A stretch of DNA of 64,000 nt from Epiperipatus broadwayi (GCA_028023455.1 JAQFVV010012537.1:436001-500000), one strand, 5' to 3'. Counted from the stretch's first letter, positions 46,425 through 59,000 are shown. Notes: generated from the letters alone by a model not told the origin. Numbers and translations: made by a program.

Positions 46425-46890
46425 ATCTGTTTTCCTTGGGGCATTATTTAGAATACCAGCCAAGTCACATTAATAATAAAACAAAAAAAAACTTTTAATA
46501 CAAATAAAATTTAAGAGTTTATTCACTCATAACAAAATAGATGAAAACTAAATCATTAATGTTTTCGGAGAACATCTCTATTTGTAGAATTATCTTCCAT
46601 TGGTGTCTATATAATGCTTTGCAACAGTTCATTTCTGTGTTATCTTAACAGAACATCTTATACACATACCCAACTATTTATCTGCAATTTATAAATCAGT
46701 CCAGTTTCTGCATAAAGTTAAATAATTTAGCATACAGGTTTGCAATGTGTTCATTTTCTAAAGTGTAGTTAGTTAGGGAGGTATAATTTATTCATGTGTT
46801 ACACAGTGGTAATTTTAGTAAATAAAATATTTTCATTTACAATCAATTAAATGTACATTTAAGCATGTCCGCACACACTATTATATTATT
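46425..46890 (-). repeat. 3' LTR of the gypsy-like element
   Basis: Shared with 52710-53135: gtttattcactcataacaaa, tgcaatttataaatcagtcc, aataatttagcatacaggtt-like text and tacaatcaattaaatgtaca. Several indels separate the two LTRs. Ends are approximate because both ends have drifted. Confidence 0.75.
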
Positions 46891-47579
46891 ACAAAAATTT
46901 CAACTTCTCCTCTCTAGAAAATTTACATTGATACTTTCCTGTTATCTGGGGTCATTTGATTTTTTTATATCCATTTATGATTTTGTCTCCAAATGAATCC
47001 AGTCAAATACGACTTCAAATGCTGTCACATTACTGTTCCAATGTCTGGAGATACTTGATTTTCAATTCTGAGAATTTAATATACACTTCTATTTTAAATT
47101 AATATTTCTATTTGATTTCTAAAAAAATAATAATTAATAAAAGTAGAGAATTATTGATAAGTAAAAAAAATATTAATTCCTTTGTTTAGTTTTTTCATTA
47201 AATAATTGATTTGCTCTCCCCTATACATGTTTAAAAAGGAATTTATTCACTCTGCCTTCTACATAAAGGCTGTGGCATTCTTGCGAAAGAAAGGAATATT
47301 GCCATTTAGGATGCTGAGTCAAAGAAATCATGAAATGAAGCTCTACTTAGGTTCATGTATTTCCTTGAATTGCAGACAATCCACTTGATGAAATGTCAAT
47401 ATCTACCATGGAAAGTAGTTCACTGACAGTTTGTATTTGGCCAAATTCATTTGAAGCCTGGAAGTCCGAGATTGGTTGCAATTAAAATTTTCTGTTCTCC
47501 AGAATCTAAATTATAGATAATATTTTGCCTATACATTTAAAATCAAAAGGCTCCAGATAAAAGAAAGCACTTCCTCCTT

Positions 47580-47635
47580 TAATTGCAAACACAATCCTGT
47601 AACTTTTTAATTGCAAACACAATCCTGTAACTTTT
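47580..47635 (+). repeat. Tandem duplication of a ~27-bp unit
   Basis: ttgcaaacacaatcctgtaa then ctttt occurs twice in a row, inside the integrase C-terminal/pre-LTR part of the gypsy-like element. A late, local duplication. Confidence 0.9.
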
Positions 47636-47639
47636 GGGG

Positions 47640-48300
47640 TTGACGATGAATTCTACTACATCTTAGCAGATATGTCTTTTTTCTTTGTAAGTCTCTTCTA
47701 TCTTATTGAGGCTGTATTTCTAGTGGGGGATCCTCATTTAGTACTTCTGGCTCACTAGACTGGTTATTCATTTCGGCTAAATCAATTTCATTTAACTGCT
47801 CACTTGACATCTCTAATGACTTGGTCTGACTCAAATGGATGTTTTTTCATTTGCCTTCCATTAAGACATCTGAACAACTATGCTTAATTGTCTTGATATA
47901 ACTTTTGTAATAACTCCAGGAAAGCTTTTTTTTTTTTTTTGAGAATATCACATATCCGTACAGTGTCACCAACATTGAAACTTTCTTTGTCCATAGTAGG
48001 GGCTAGCACTGACATGTTCAATACCTCAGTTGATGAATTAGCAATTCAGTTGCCATGCTTTTCATAGATGTACAGAGTGAAATGCTGATAAAACATCACA
48101 TCAGTTAAAACTTCAGTAATATCTTTGTAGGCACTTTTATTTAAAGTGCTGCACTGCCTTTTCAGCTAGGCTATTAGACTCAAGATGGTACAGTGATGTT
48201 AATATATGACATATCCCCTTAGTAGCCAAGTCTTTAAATAACATAGACACAAAACCAGCATCATTATCAGACACTAGTTTTGGGATATCCATGGCAAGAG
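47640..48300 (-). pseudogene. Gypsy-like integrase remnant
   Basis: The minus strand from about 48300 reads DIPKLVSDNDAGFVSMLFKD then GICHILTSLYHLESNSLAEK. These are the second Asp (VSDN) and the Glu (LAEKAVQ) of the D,D-35-E core in Ty3/gypsy integrases. Downstream come GDTVRICDIL and NGRQMKKHPFESDQV, matching the C-terminal binding region and its 'GRxxxRH' strand. The first catalytic Asp region is not identified. Frameshifts and a poly-A expansion at 47924-47940 break it. Confidence 0.7.
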
Positions 48301-48804
48301 AATATTTTATTCAAAGCTTTAATGGTATTTGTTCACACCTATGCTTTTAACAATTTTACATATTATCTACCTTAGAGTATGAATTATATATAACTCAGGA
48401 GAATGCAAACATTGAGCGGATGACATGATCCAAATAAAGTCTGACAGTCAGATAACTTTAGACCTTGACACTAGTTTTGTAGATTGGCAATCTCTGCAAT
48501 GGTTTGAGCTAGTTTTTGCCTAAAGTAGGAGTAAGGTTACACATTAGTTTCCCAAGTATAATGATTCTTTTACACTTCTCAACTATTTTTATCTAATCCT
48601 GCTGTAAGATTAGACAATCCTGCACTGCTATCAATCTACAAATGAATTTTTTGCTTGTACAGCACAATGTGATTATGGTTTGCATTATTTAGTTTTTTAA
48701 TGTCAGTTTTTTTAACATCTTCCCATGATTTAAAATCCACACATAAATTTACTATTATCTTTCGTGTGATAGATGAACGATAAGCCTGGTTATAGTGTGT
48801 AAAT

Positions 48805-48875
48805 GACATCTTTGTGTTTAAACCTACAGCTATTCAGATGACCCTTTTCTCCACAATAATAATATATACATTCAT
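48805..48875 (-). pseudogene. Gag zinc-knuckle remnant
   Basis: Minus-strand frame CIYYYCGEKGHLNSCRFKH. The C..CGEKGH....C spacing followed by CRFK is the CCHC knuckle of gypsy gag proteins; the spacing of the first Cys pair is off by two residues. It ends in a stop soon after. Lies between gag-like text and the protease-like IDSSAG. Confidence 0.6.
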
Positions 48876-49234
48876 TGGGCTTCGACAGCTTGAAGTCTCA
48901 ACTTCATTTTATTTAATGTCGGAAATTTTAATGCATCTTTAGTGTTGAAATTCCAGTGTTTTTTATAATAACTTTCTGAACAGTCTATTTACATATGAGC
49001 ATTGTCTCATCCAAGGATTGGCTTAGCTTATTGCTTGTCATTCCCTATAACAGTTGATTGATGAGCATGTCAAATTTGGAGATAAAGTTACACTTGAGCT
49101 AATATTTGCAATGCTAAGTTGTAATCTTGATTTTTCTCACATAATGTTTAGTTCCTATTTCTAACTCTCAAGCATGCCACTAATTTTGATGTCGTAGGTT
49201 GTAAATATGCATTCAACATCTTTTAATTCTAGAT

Positions 49235-49246
49235 ATGGTACTTTTT
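49235..49246 (+). repeat. Left target duplication of the RTE
   Basis: atggtacttttt, matching atggtacttctt at 52476-52487 with one change. Joining the flanks across it restores continuous gag-like text of the gypsy element. Confidence 0.85.
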
Positions 49247-49576
49247 CGGCTGCAGAAAGGAGTTGGCTATTAACTGAAAAGAGGAGACCCTTTGATTCCT
49301 CTTGGAGGCCTTAAAGGAACCGAGCAGGGCAAATTCCTAATTTCGACTCCATACGTTCTTGTCGTTGCAGCTGTTATTACTATGTGATTATTCATATAGC
49401 ATATGAACTTGGATGGGCTGCTCACCAATACGCATTAGCCAGCATGGTGAGTTTATTGGCTTTTTACCTCTGAATTTAAGATCAAGAAACATCATGGTCT
49501 TTCTTCTCAGTGCCCGATAAGGCAGAATGAATGTTTGTGTAAATGATAAATATTTTTCCAGTACATATATACAATT

Positions 49577-50616
49577 ATGACAGACAAAGCATGGCCCTTA
49601 TTCCCAGGAGGCTGTAAAATCACCAACCAAGGCAGCGGTTGGTGGCTGAAGGTGGAGGATGCTAAGAATCCCCTGATTGTGGACCCAGGCTGCCATTTGA
49701 TGACAACATTTTATTTAGGTACTTACAACTGCAGATCACTTTCAAGTGAAGGAAGATTGCAAGAATTAGAAGAACTGTCTTATATTAAATGGGACATTAT
49801 TGGACTTTGTGAAGTTAGAAGAAAAGGTGAAGAGACAATTTATTTAAAAAATGGACATATACTCTATTATAAAGGCACAGATATTTGAAATACAAGTGGA
49901 GTAGGATTCATTATAAATAAAAAGTGGAAGAACAATATTGTGGAGATTGATGGTGAATAGGACAGAGTGGCAAGATTAGTTATACAACTTAATTGCAGAT
50001 ATTTCAGGTTTATGCCCCAACAAGTTCTCATTGTGATGAAGTAGTAGAAGATTTTTATATGGATATACAAAAGGCTTTTGATCAGAGTAAACAACATTTT
50101 AAAATTGTTATGGGATACTTTAATGCTAGAATTAGTAAACAGATGAAAGTGTTGTAGGTAATTTTGGTTATGGTAATAGAAATGAGAGAGGACAGACTTG
50201 TGGAGTTTGCAGAAAAAGAAAAACTTTATATTATGAATTATTTTTTTGAGAAAAATGTTAAAAGGAAATGGACATGGAAGCATCCAAATGAAGGTACAGC
50301 AGAATTGGGTTATATTTTGACCAACAGCAAATACATATTTCAAGATTGTAATGTTCTTAATAAATTTAACACAGGAAGTGATCATCGATTAGTAAGGTGT
50401 AAGTTACGTGTTAATGTAAAACTAGAGAGACAAAAATTATTAAGAAAAACAATATTTACAGTTGATATTCCTAATCTTCAGAAACATTCTAATGAATTTA
50501 AATTAGAACTTACAAATCGGTTTCAAGTATTAATAGATTTTGAACATGATTCGGATTTGAATGAAATTAATATGAAAATAACTGATATACTTTTAAAAAC
50601 ACTGCAACAAAGATAG
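49577..50616 (+). pseudogene. RTE endonuclease region, broken
   Basis: From the ATG at 49577: a leader, then YLGTYNCRSLSSEGRL (catalytic Asn strand) and WDIIGLCEVRRKGEE (the catalytic Glu of the E-x-R strand), as in APE-type endonucleases. TGA at 49886 ends the first frame. Text resumes in another frame (for example VGFIINKKWKNNIVEID after 49898) and again at 50164-50616, where KRKWTWKHPNEGTAELGYIL and TGSDHRLVRCKL give the final Ser-Asp-His block. All catalytic blocks are present but split over three frames. Confidence 0.8.
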
Positions 50617-50912
50617 CTGGTAGAAAAGAGCAGCAATTGACCAATAAAATTTCTACTAGAGAATTTATGAAGAAAATAAGGAATATGAAGATATACAAAA
50701 ATGATGCATTAAAAAGAATTGAATATCTCGAATTTTGTAAAATGGTGCGGAAAAGAGTTGAAAATGATATAAGAAAGTATAACTGAACGAGTAAGGAAAG
50801 CCGTGGAAGAAAATAAAAGTGTCTAGAATGTAAAACAACATTTTAGTATTGGTAGGAAATTTATATCTGCAATAAGAAAAAATGATGGAATTATTACTAA
50901 AGAGATGACATC

Positions 50913-51825
50913 ATGAAATTGGTAGATTTTTATCAAGAATTATATGGTAATAAAGAACAAGTACCTCCTATATCTATTACATCTTCCAAATTGCCTAGAA
51001 TTTTAAATGAAGAAGTGAGACTTGTAATTAAATGTATGAAGAAAGGAAAGGCTCCAGGTAATGATGGAATTATAATTGATATATTAAAAGAAGCAGGTGA
51101 AGAAATAGAAAAAAATTTAGCAAAGTTATATACCAAATGTCTAAATGATAAAGATGTACTGGATGATTGGAAAAATGCAGTAATAATAATAATATTTAAA
51201 AAAGGTGATAAAGAAGATATTGGAAATTACAGACCTATCGGCCTTTTATCATTTTTATATAAAATTTTTACCAAGATAATTACAACTCGTCTACAGAGAA
51301 CATTGGATTTCCAACAACCAAGAGAACAAGCTGGATTTAAAAGTGGTTTTAGTACAGTAGATCATATCCAGGTATTGAGAGAAGTTATAGAAAGGACGAA
51401 TGAATATGAGTTGTCATTATGTTTTGGATTTGTAGATTGCAAAAAAGACATTTGATTCTATAAATATTTCTTCAGTGATTAAAGCATTGGATCATCAAGG
51501 TATAGATCCAGGATATTATCATATTTTAAAGAATATTTATAAAAATGAAACAGCAACAATTAGATTATATAATGATACTGGGAAAGTCAACATTGAGAAA
51601 AGTGTAAGACAAGGTGACTCCATATCTCCAAAACTTTTTACAGCAGTGCTGCAAGAAGTATTTTGTGGATTAAAATGGGAAACTAAAGGAGTGAAAGTAA
51701 ATGGAGATTATTTAAGTCATTTAGATTTCACAGATGATGTAGTTGTTTTTGCAAATAATGCTTCAGAGTTGCAGGAAATGTTGCAGGAGTTATCAGATGA
51801 AAGTAGGACTAAAGATAAATGTTAA
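50913..51825 (+). pseudogene. RTE reverse transcriptase region, frameshifted
   Basis: First part (50913-51455): KKGKAPGNDGIIIDILKEAG, GNYRPIGLLSFLYKIFTKII and REQAGFKSGFSTVDHIQVLR, the usual blocks 1-3. The FVDCKK...FDSI block with the first catalytic Asp is split by a frameshift near 51447. The second part (51455-51825) has SVRQGDSISPKLFTAVLQEV and LDFTDDVVVFANNA, where the F-A-D-D box is F-T-D-D. Frame is lost again near 51800. Highly similar fragments elsewhere show the family was once active. Confidence 0.85.
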
Positions 51826-52470
51826 AAAGACTAAAGTAATGTTTAATCGATTTGCTCAAAATATGAAAATAAAGATTGATTATGATGAATTAGAAGTTAA
51901 CAGTTACAAATACCTTGGCCAGATTATTAATACAGATGGAAACATAATGGAGGAAATTAATCAAAGAATTAAACTTGGTTGGAGTGCTTTTGGTAGAAAT
52001 AAGTTGATACTAAAAGGAAATATGCCTATGTGTTTGAAAAGGAAGGTTTTTAACAAATGTGTTTTACCAGTTCTTACTTATGGATCTGAGACTTGGACAC
52101 TTAATAGAAGAGCAATACAGAGACTTCAGACCACTCAAAGAAGTATGGAGAGATGTATGTTGGGAGTAACAAGAAGAGATCGAAAACGCAATGTATGGGT
52201 AAGAGAACAAACAGGTGTTATTGACCTTGTTGAAAAAAATTAAAAGATTGAAGTGGAGTTGGGCTGGACATATTGCTAGAAGAGATGATAATAGAAATTT
52301 TAAACAGGATACCAAGAGATTGTAAAAGACCCAGAAAGAGACCACATATGAGATGGATGGATGAAATAAGAAAGTGTGCAGGGGTGATTTGGAGAAGAGA
52401 AGCTAAAGATTGGAGAAGATGGATTGAACTTGGAGAGACCATCCTGCAGTGGATTGATAATGGTTGATGA
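51826..52470 (+). pseudogene. RTE C-terminal region
   Basis: Two frames. 51830-52240 has YKYLGQIINTDGNIMEEINQ, GWSAFGRNKLILKGNMPMCL and YGSETWTLNRRAIQRLQTTQ. After a frameshift near 52240 comes SWAGHIARRDDNR, with a short deletion where other copies read RWTIEILN, then KRPHMRWMDEIRKCAGVIWR and GETILQWIDNG to the stop. This is the region most often kept in truncated copies. Function unknown. Confidence 0.85.
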
Positions 52471-52709
52471 TGATGATGGTACTTCTTCAGGTTTTGGTTC
52501 ACAGAGTCCTTGCCTGTCACTTACATAAGCATTGCTACTTCTAATTTGTCATCTATATTATTCATCTCATTATACCTCTCAAACAACACTGCATTATTGC
52601 ATATAGGAATTCAGCTACTTCATACTCAAAGCTAGTGTACTTCTTTATCAATTGTCAACTGCACCAGTCTACTGTTTCCACAGCTATTCTGTCAACTGTG
52701 CTAATTTCT

Positions 52710-53135
52710 TGTATTCTCTGGGGATATTATTTACAATATTGACCAGCTCACATCAATAATGAAACAAACAAAAAAAATTAACACAAAACTTAAAAGTTTA
52801 TTTACTCATAACAAATCTCTCTATGTAGAATTCTTCCTTTGGTGCATAATTATTTATACATGCACACTTTGCAATATTCATTTGTGTTATCTTAACATCT
52901 TGCACATGAACATACTTGACTAGATTATTTGCAGTTTATATATCAGTCCTGATTTTACATAAATCTAAATAATTTAGCATACATTTAATAGTTTAGCACA
53001 GATTTACAATATGTAAATTTATAGTATACATGTGTTGTGCAGTGATAATTTTAATATGTAAAATATCTGTATTTACAATCAATTAAATATACATGTATAC
53101 TCATATCCATACACCTTATGTTATATTATCACAAG
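52710..53135 (-). repeat. 5' LTR of the gypsy-like element
   Basis: Partner of 46425-46890; contains gtttatttactcataacaaa, tgcagtttatatatcagtcc and tacaatcaattaaatataca. Gag-like minus-strand text begins just left of it (52490-52700). A primer-binding site could not be assigned. Confidence 0.75.
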
Positions 53136-55695
53136 CAGTTCAGATATAATCTAAATTCTCTTAGGAAATGTTTCACTGAGATAAATTGGCCATTTAAAAT
53201 ATAAAACATTTTCATATAGAGCCATAACAGTTTTCAAAGTTTAAAACTAGAAGTTGATAGGTGTTAATGGGATGATACCTCAGCACTTTAAATCATGTTA
53301 TCACAATAGTGACAGAAATACTTCAAGGGATTAATGAGCACAGACTAAGTTCAAATCAAATAAAATCCATAGCAAATAATATATGACTTGCTATTAAAAA
53401 CTATTTTGCAGCCATAAATTTGGCCGTGGAACTAAAATGCCTCTTGATTATGATCACTTTTGAAAATTTATTAATGATGAATATCCTGGTATAATAAGCT
53501 GGTGCTTAATGCAAACTTTTCATGAAAGTGAATGAATATCTGCTAGCCCTACCGTCGAAAAGCAAGAGCAAAATGTATTGCTATAAGAATCTATTCCTAG
53601 ATATCTGGTATCAGCATGTATTTATTTTTTATGCATAGCTCTTAAGTTTTCAATCCCATCTTAATATAAACCTTAAAGTTTCTTTGGAACTTATTTCTAT
53701 TTCTTCATAATATTAAGTGATGAAAAGAAAGCAGCTAATTTATGATGCAGTAGTAATGTTATGGATTATAATGAATTCTTGTATTTAATATTGGTAACCA
53801 AATCTTGTAAGTCATCATGAACAGTATGTTTTTAAATAATTCCAAAATTTATGCAACTACCTTTATGTAATTTTAATCAAAAAAGCAATGCATTCTTAAA
53901 AATTCACAGAAAATCAAGGACAAATTTTAAGCTTGTATTTTAAAACCCTTCTCAGGGAAAGATTAAGGGAGATTTTATATTGATGCTGGAGAAAAATGGG
54001 GAGGTGGTTTGATACATACATTTCAAATACTATGAAAAATAAATGTTGTGTGGTAGTGGGTGTCTGAAAATATTTATTCAAAAATTACATATCAAATACC
54101 AAGGGATTATTACACCCTTTTTGAAATATAGTTTCAATCACAAAGCTCTGAGTTTATATATCCAATGATTTAATTCATGACTTATCCAAGTTTTCTCATG
54201 TCATTCTATTTTGGGCCTAGGTGATAGTAAATCGTAAAAACTTATTGTAGTTTGTTTACTGCAAATGTATTTACATATTTGGTTTTGTAAAATTTGGTTC
54301 ACAATTCCAAGATGCCAATACATTATTATAAGAAATACATATTTACATTATCATGAAGCTGTCTGATGATCTGAAAGGTGGATGTAATCAATCATGATCT
54401 CCCTCTCCATGGAAAAAAGATCATTGACAAAGAGTTTATCTGGTGCAGAGGATAATGAAGATATATGTAACACATTTAGAACAATACTGAATAAGGAAAT
54501 GGAATTATCAGCAAAGGCTACAAATATGGTATATGATAGATACAGCCTCAACACTTGGAAGTAATAAAACAAACGGGATTATCCAGAAAGGATAGCATGG
54601 AAAGAAGTGCATAATTACAAAGTCTCAAGCATATACTTGGCAAAACATGAATTACATTGTACCATGGGAAATAAGGTAGGGTTTTGAAGAGATCAAAATA
54701 TTCAGATGACTATAAAAATCAATTCTATTACTAATTTTATGGAGGGGTGGACATTATGACTTGAGAATCACAATGCCATTGGTGAAACAACCAAATTAGG
54801 TAAATTATGTATAGTGTATTTTATATATGTTTTTAGGGACAAGTATAATTATGAACTATTTCAATTTTATTTACTTAATGATATATTTCCAAACATATAA
54901 ATTAAAAGGTTAAAATATAAGTTTAAAATTTGTAAAATACACTCTGAATTAGTAGTATTATTATTGAAAATGTATTGAAGAAACAGTTCTTTAGAATTTA
55001 TATCTTCTAATATTATTATTAATTCTAAAAGAAAAAATGTTTTGTAAGGTATATAAACATGATAACAAGATAATTAAATCATTAATGTTTATCAAATAAT
55101 ATATTGGAAAGATGGTTTTTAAGTTTCTGGAAAAACATGTTATTAGGTCAATATTTCAAAGTGAAAAAATTCTACAGCAGAGAGTGATCAAGACTGAGGG
55201 ACCACAAGAATGGCAGTTATTATTGGTTGATTCTAATATTGGAAACTCATCATGATCATGAAAAGAAAATACTCTAACATTAGGAATAATATGTTAAATA
55301 TATTTCTTAAATTATGATAACCAAAATTACTGCTGTCTTTGTTTCTGGAATGTCTGGTTAAAGGCTGCTTCAGCCATCATTCTCAAGGCATGTAGCCTTT
55401 GTAGGTGGAAAAATACTGTAAGAATCTAAGCCAGTAAGTTCTTAAATAATAGTCTGTGTGATTATCTGATATGTTAATATGGATCAAAGAAATGACCTGT
55501 TTGTTAAATTATCTATCTAAAATATAACTAGAAAGTCTATAATCATAGAATAAGCTACCTCTACTTCAATAAATAAAATATATAAGGATTATGAATAAAC
55601 TTAGATGTGAATCGTGTTGAACAATATTTTTATCATTTCAACCCAAGAAAAAAGTCAACCTTCAAATATGCTACAGAACAACATCAATGATATAG
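53136..55695. other. Intergenic AT-rich DNA, nothing recognised
   Basis: No repeat relative or conserved frame seen; short ORFs (for example minus 54351-54572) lack recognisable features. Confidence 0.45.
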
Positions 55696-55707
55696 CTATA
55701 CAAAGTA

Positions 55708-56024
55708 ATGTAATAAGTGTGCTTCTACGTAACTATAGAGAAACTTGTTATTTCTATAAATTAAATACAGTTTAGCAACTTTTGAGAACTTCTGACATTA
55801 TCATATTCATAGCAAAATGAAATATGGCTTAGCGCTTTCGAGAACTTATGGCATTTTCATAGCAAGATAAACTATAATCATTATCTCATTATGAATATAA
55901 GGAACAACAGAAGTTTTCAAAAGCGCTAAGCCATATTTAATTTATAGAAATAACAAGCTTCTCTAGTTGCATTTAAGCACACTTATTACATTCCTTATAG
56001 AAGTATAAACAGTTAATGTCATTA
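55708..56024. mobile_element. 317-bp foldback insert with 12-bp target duplication
   Basis: Outer arms atgtaataagtgtgcttcta and its diverged complement near 55965-55992, then gaaacttgttatttctataa with its complement near 55938-55960. An inner pair is atatggcttagcgctttcga and agcgctaagccatat. A 32-bp tail (55993-56024) follows the right arm only. The perfect duplication ctatacaaagta lies at 55696-55707 and 56025-56036. Confidence 0.8.
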
Positions 56025-56036
56025 CTATACAAAGTA

Positions 56037-59000
56037 TCTCTAAATTTAGATACAAAATCACAATTTACCAATAACAATATTCTTTTAAATTATTTTTAAA
56101 TATTATTCTAAGCATATTCAAATATGTTTCACCTTATTTCACATTTATTTTAATTTTATAGAAAAGAGTGTAATATGAAGTTTTTTCTCTCTTGAAAATT
56201 TTGAGATTTTGATTTTTTTCTCTTTTTTGCAAGAACAGAAAGTTGATGAGATTTTATATTATTGTTTTTCCTCTTTTATCTCTCCAGCAAATCAATATAT
56301 ACAATATATTTATTTTGTTGTATATTATTATTTGTGCTTCATTATGTTTGACGTATATTTTGATAGTCATTGATTGAATATTAAAAATAGATATTAAAAT
56401 GTAATTATAATATGTAATTAATGTCTGTGAATTAATGATATTAATATTTACAGTTTATTATTTATTAAATTATTTTTATTAATAAAGACCATATTCAATT
56501 TCCACTCTTGCACGTATGTATAATCTTATGTCTATGATATATATTTTTTAATTAAATATGTATAATTTTATGTCCATGATATATATTTTTTAATTAAAGA
56601 TGGTTATATATAAATATATTTGGTTGAAGCTCAGCTAGAAATTAAAAATGCTAATAAGGGAGGAAATTTATTATAACATAGGTTAAAATATGTCAGTAAA
56701 AATAATCTCCCAATCCCAATGCTTGTTCAAAATACGTCTTCCTTTATTCAAATACAAAGGTGTCTTTTCTAGATAAGCTGATCAAAAGAAATGGATTATA
56801 AATGAATAATGAATTCTAAAAATGCAACAATTCTCTTTAACTGACTTGGTTGAGTATATTTAAAAATGAAATGATACCTGGTTTCATGGACATCATTACT
56901 TTGTGTTATATCAATGTCAACCCATTGCCCTCTATATATGAAAAGTTTGATCAATATTATTGAAGAATTATTTCAATGATAATCAACTAAATAAATAAAA
57001 AAATTTTTTTACTGAAACTGTCTCAATATAATTTTCTTTCCTTTATAATATATATTTAAAAGGGATTTGAACTAAGACTTTCAAGCTAATTACATTAAGA
57101 TCAGTATTGACAATATAGTTGTATTTAAATATATGTGTGTGTGATTTATTTCGATGTTTAGCAATGGTGATTTCCAATTATTATTGACAATCTTTAAACT
57201 AAAAAATTTGTTTAGTAATTCAAATATTTTTTTGTGTCTTGTGTTTACTTAGAAATAAAAAGTTTCTTCTTCTATTTTTACCCCAAGGTATTATATGGAT
57301 TTAAATTCAGTTATACATTTTTATAGTAGAACTTAGAAAAATTTCATCCTCTTTTTATATCCTGTAAATGTTATTTCATCTCCAAAGAACTATATATGTT
57401 AAATATTTTCATGGATACAAATAAAGAAATAAACTGGATATTTTAATGTAATAAATAAAAAAATGTGTTAGCAGTGAAATTGCTAGGTAAATATTAATTA
57501 CTATTGTCACCTTTTAAGCTAAACAATTTGCTCTAATAGTCCAGTCCACAATAGTTTTTTTTTGTTTGTTTTGGATTCGTTAGAAATAAAAAAAGGTTAT
57601 CTTTTATTTCTAAATCAAAGTATTATATAGATTTAAACTAAGGCATATTTTTTTATAGATTTGGGGACTTAAAAAAATTTAATTTTTTCTTTACATCATA
57701 ATTAATCCATGAGAATATTTAATTTAGTACATAAAATTTGATTAACATTATTTTAGAACATTTCTGAAAAATTCAATGAGTGAATAAAAAATTATGTATT
57801 TTAAATGATACAAATAAAAGTATAAAATGAACAAAGTTAATCTATCTCATTACAAATTTTCACTCACACAAAGAAATTGCATCACATAAATTATCATTCA
57901 CACAGAAAAACAAAGAATAAAATTAACAAATATTAACTTTTCTGCAAATAATTATGATATATATTATTTTTTTATTCTCTGTTGAGCATTTAGTTTAGAA
58001 GAATACTACAAGGAAGTGGTAAGCAGGATTGTTCAAAATATTTTTGGATCTTATGTACATTGTATAAAAATATATAATTATAAAAATATTTCTCGAATTA
58101 TGTAATTAAAGTTGTATTTTTTTATTTCTTTGGAATATGTCGTAAGTAAGCAGTATAATTTTTAAAGTTGTCTATATTCACAATGCAATTTAAATATACA
58201 TTACTTTTTGTCTTTATTTTTAAAATAAAAATTTACAGTTTTTAAAGTTTGGATCTTGGCATAAAAATAAATATTTTTTGCATCATTTTATGATGCTTTA
58301 CACAGCCGCATTTACCATGTTTTAATAAATACACTCAGTATATTAATGGAAAAAAACAATTTTTTTTTTTTAATTAGTAATAAAAAAACAAACATTATAG
58401 ATGCATATTGTGAAAATTGTTTTATCAATAAGAGTTTTAGAAAAATAATTTCTGTATTGAATTTTTGCATTATAAAAAGAATATTTATTCAAAAATTTTT
58501 GATTTTATAAAATTTTTAAAAAATATACATATTTAAAAAGACAGTCATTTAAGCAAATTATGCCATTTCAGTATATATTTAAATAAAATTAATTTCTCAT
58601 CATATACTTATTTATTAATAATACTATTTTTTTTTTTATGTAAAAGCAAAATGTTATACATCAATTTATTGATAAAAGTTTGGAAAAGTATCAATATAAA
58701 GGATAAAATTGATAATTTTCTTACAAAATAAATATGTGCATATATCATACACATTAATCTTAAAGCTGTTAAATTATACAAAACCTAATAGTATAAAAAG
58801 AACTATTTCTACATTACCATCTTATTCCAAACATAGAAATCTATCAAAATTGAATTATTAATCTTGCAAGTCAACTCAACTAGTATCATTGTCCCAAGCA
58901 ATTTTTTTTATAGTAAACACATTATTTCAAACAAATGCTTGTTTTATAAATGTTAATAATAGTTTATTATTACTTAAAACAAACTTTTCATAATTTTATT

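Larger units (their letters stand above)
49247..52475 (+). mobile_element. Near full-length RTE-clade non-LTR retrotransposon (3.2 kb)
   Basis: 3229 bp from cggctgcagaaagg to the tail ggttgatgatgatg, with a 12-bp target duplication. Order: GC-richer 5'UTR (49247-49576), endonuclease (from 49577), reverse transcriptase (50913-51825), C-terminal region (51830-52467). Length, single endonuclease-RT order and a GATGATG tail without poly-A fit the RTE clade. No single frame spans it: frameshifts or stops near 49887, 49980-50160, 50616-50910, 51450, 51800 and 52240 make it inactive. It supplies the reference for the fragments at 546, 3640, 9605, 21143, 24482, 26210 and 32205. Confidence 0.9.
46425..53135 (-). 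mobile_element. Ty3/gypsy-like LTR retrotransposon, decayed, interrupted by an RTE
   Basis: Two direct repeats of about 430-460 bp (46425-46890 and 52710-53135) frame a minus-strand element. Between them, from the 5' side, lie: gag-like text (52490-52700, continuing 48880-49234 beyond the RTE insertion), a zinc-knuckle-like stretch (48805-48875), a protease-like IDSSAG (near 48620-48650), an integrase core (48140-48300) and an integrase C-terminus (47640-47990). Reverse transcriptase and RNase H, normally about 2 kb between protease and integrase, are missing, so there is an internal deletion. Stops and frameshifts occur throughout. LTR divergence shows an old insertion. Confidence 0.75.

Noticed and set aside
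49867-50385. 172-codon minus ORF
   Set aside because: Antisense shadow of the RTE endonuclease region.
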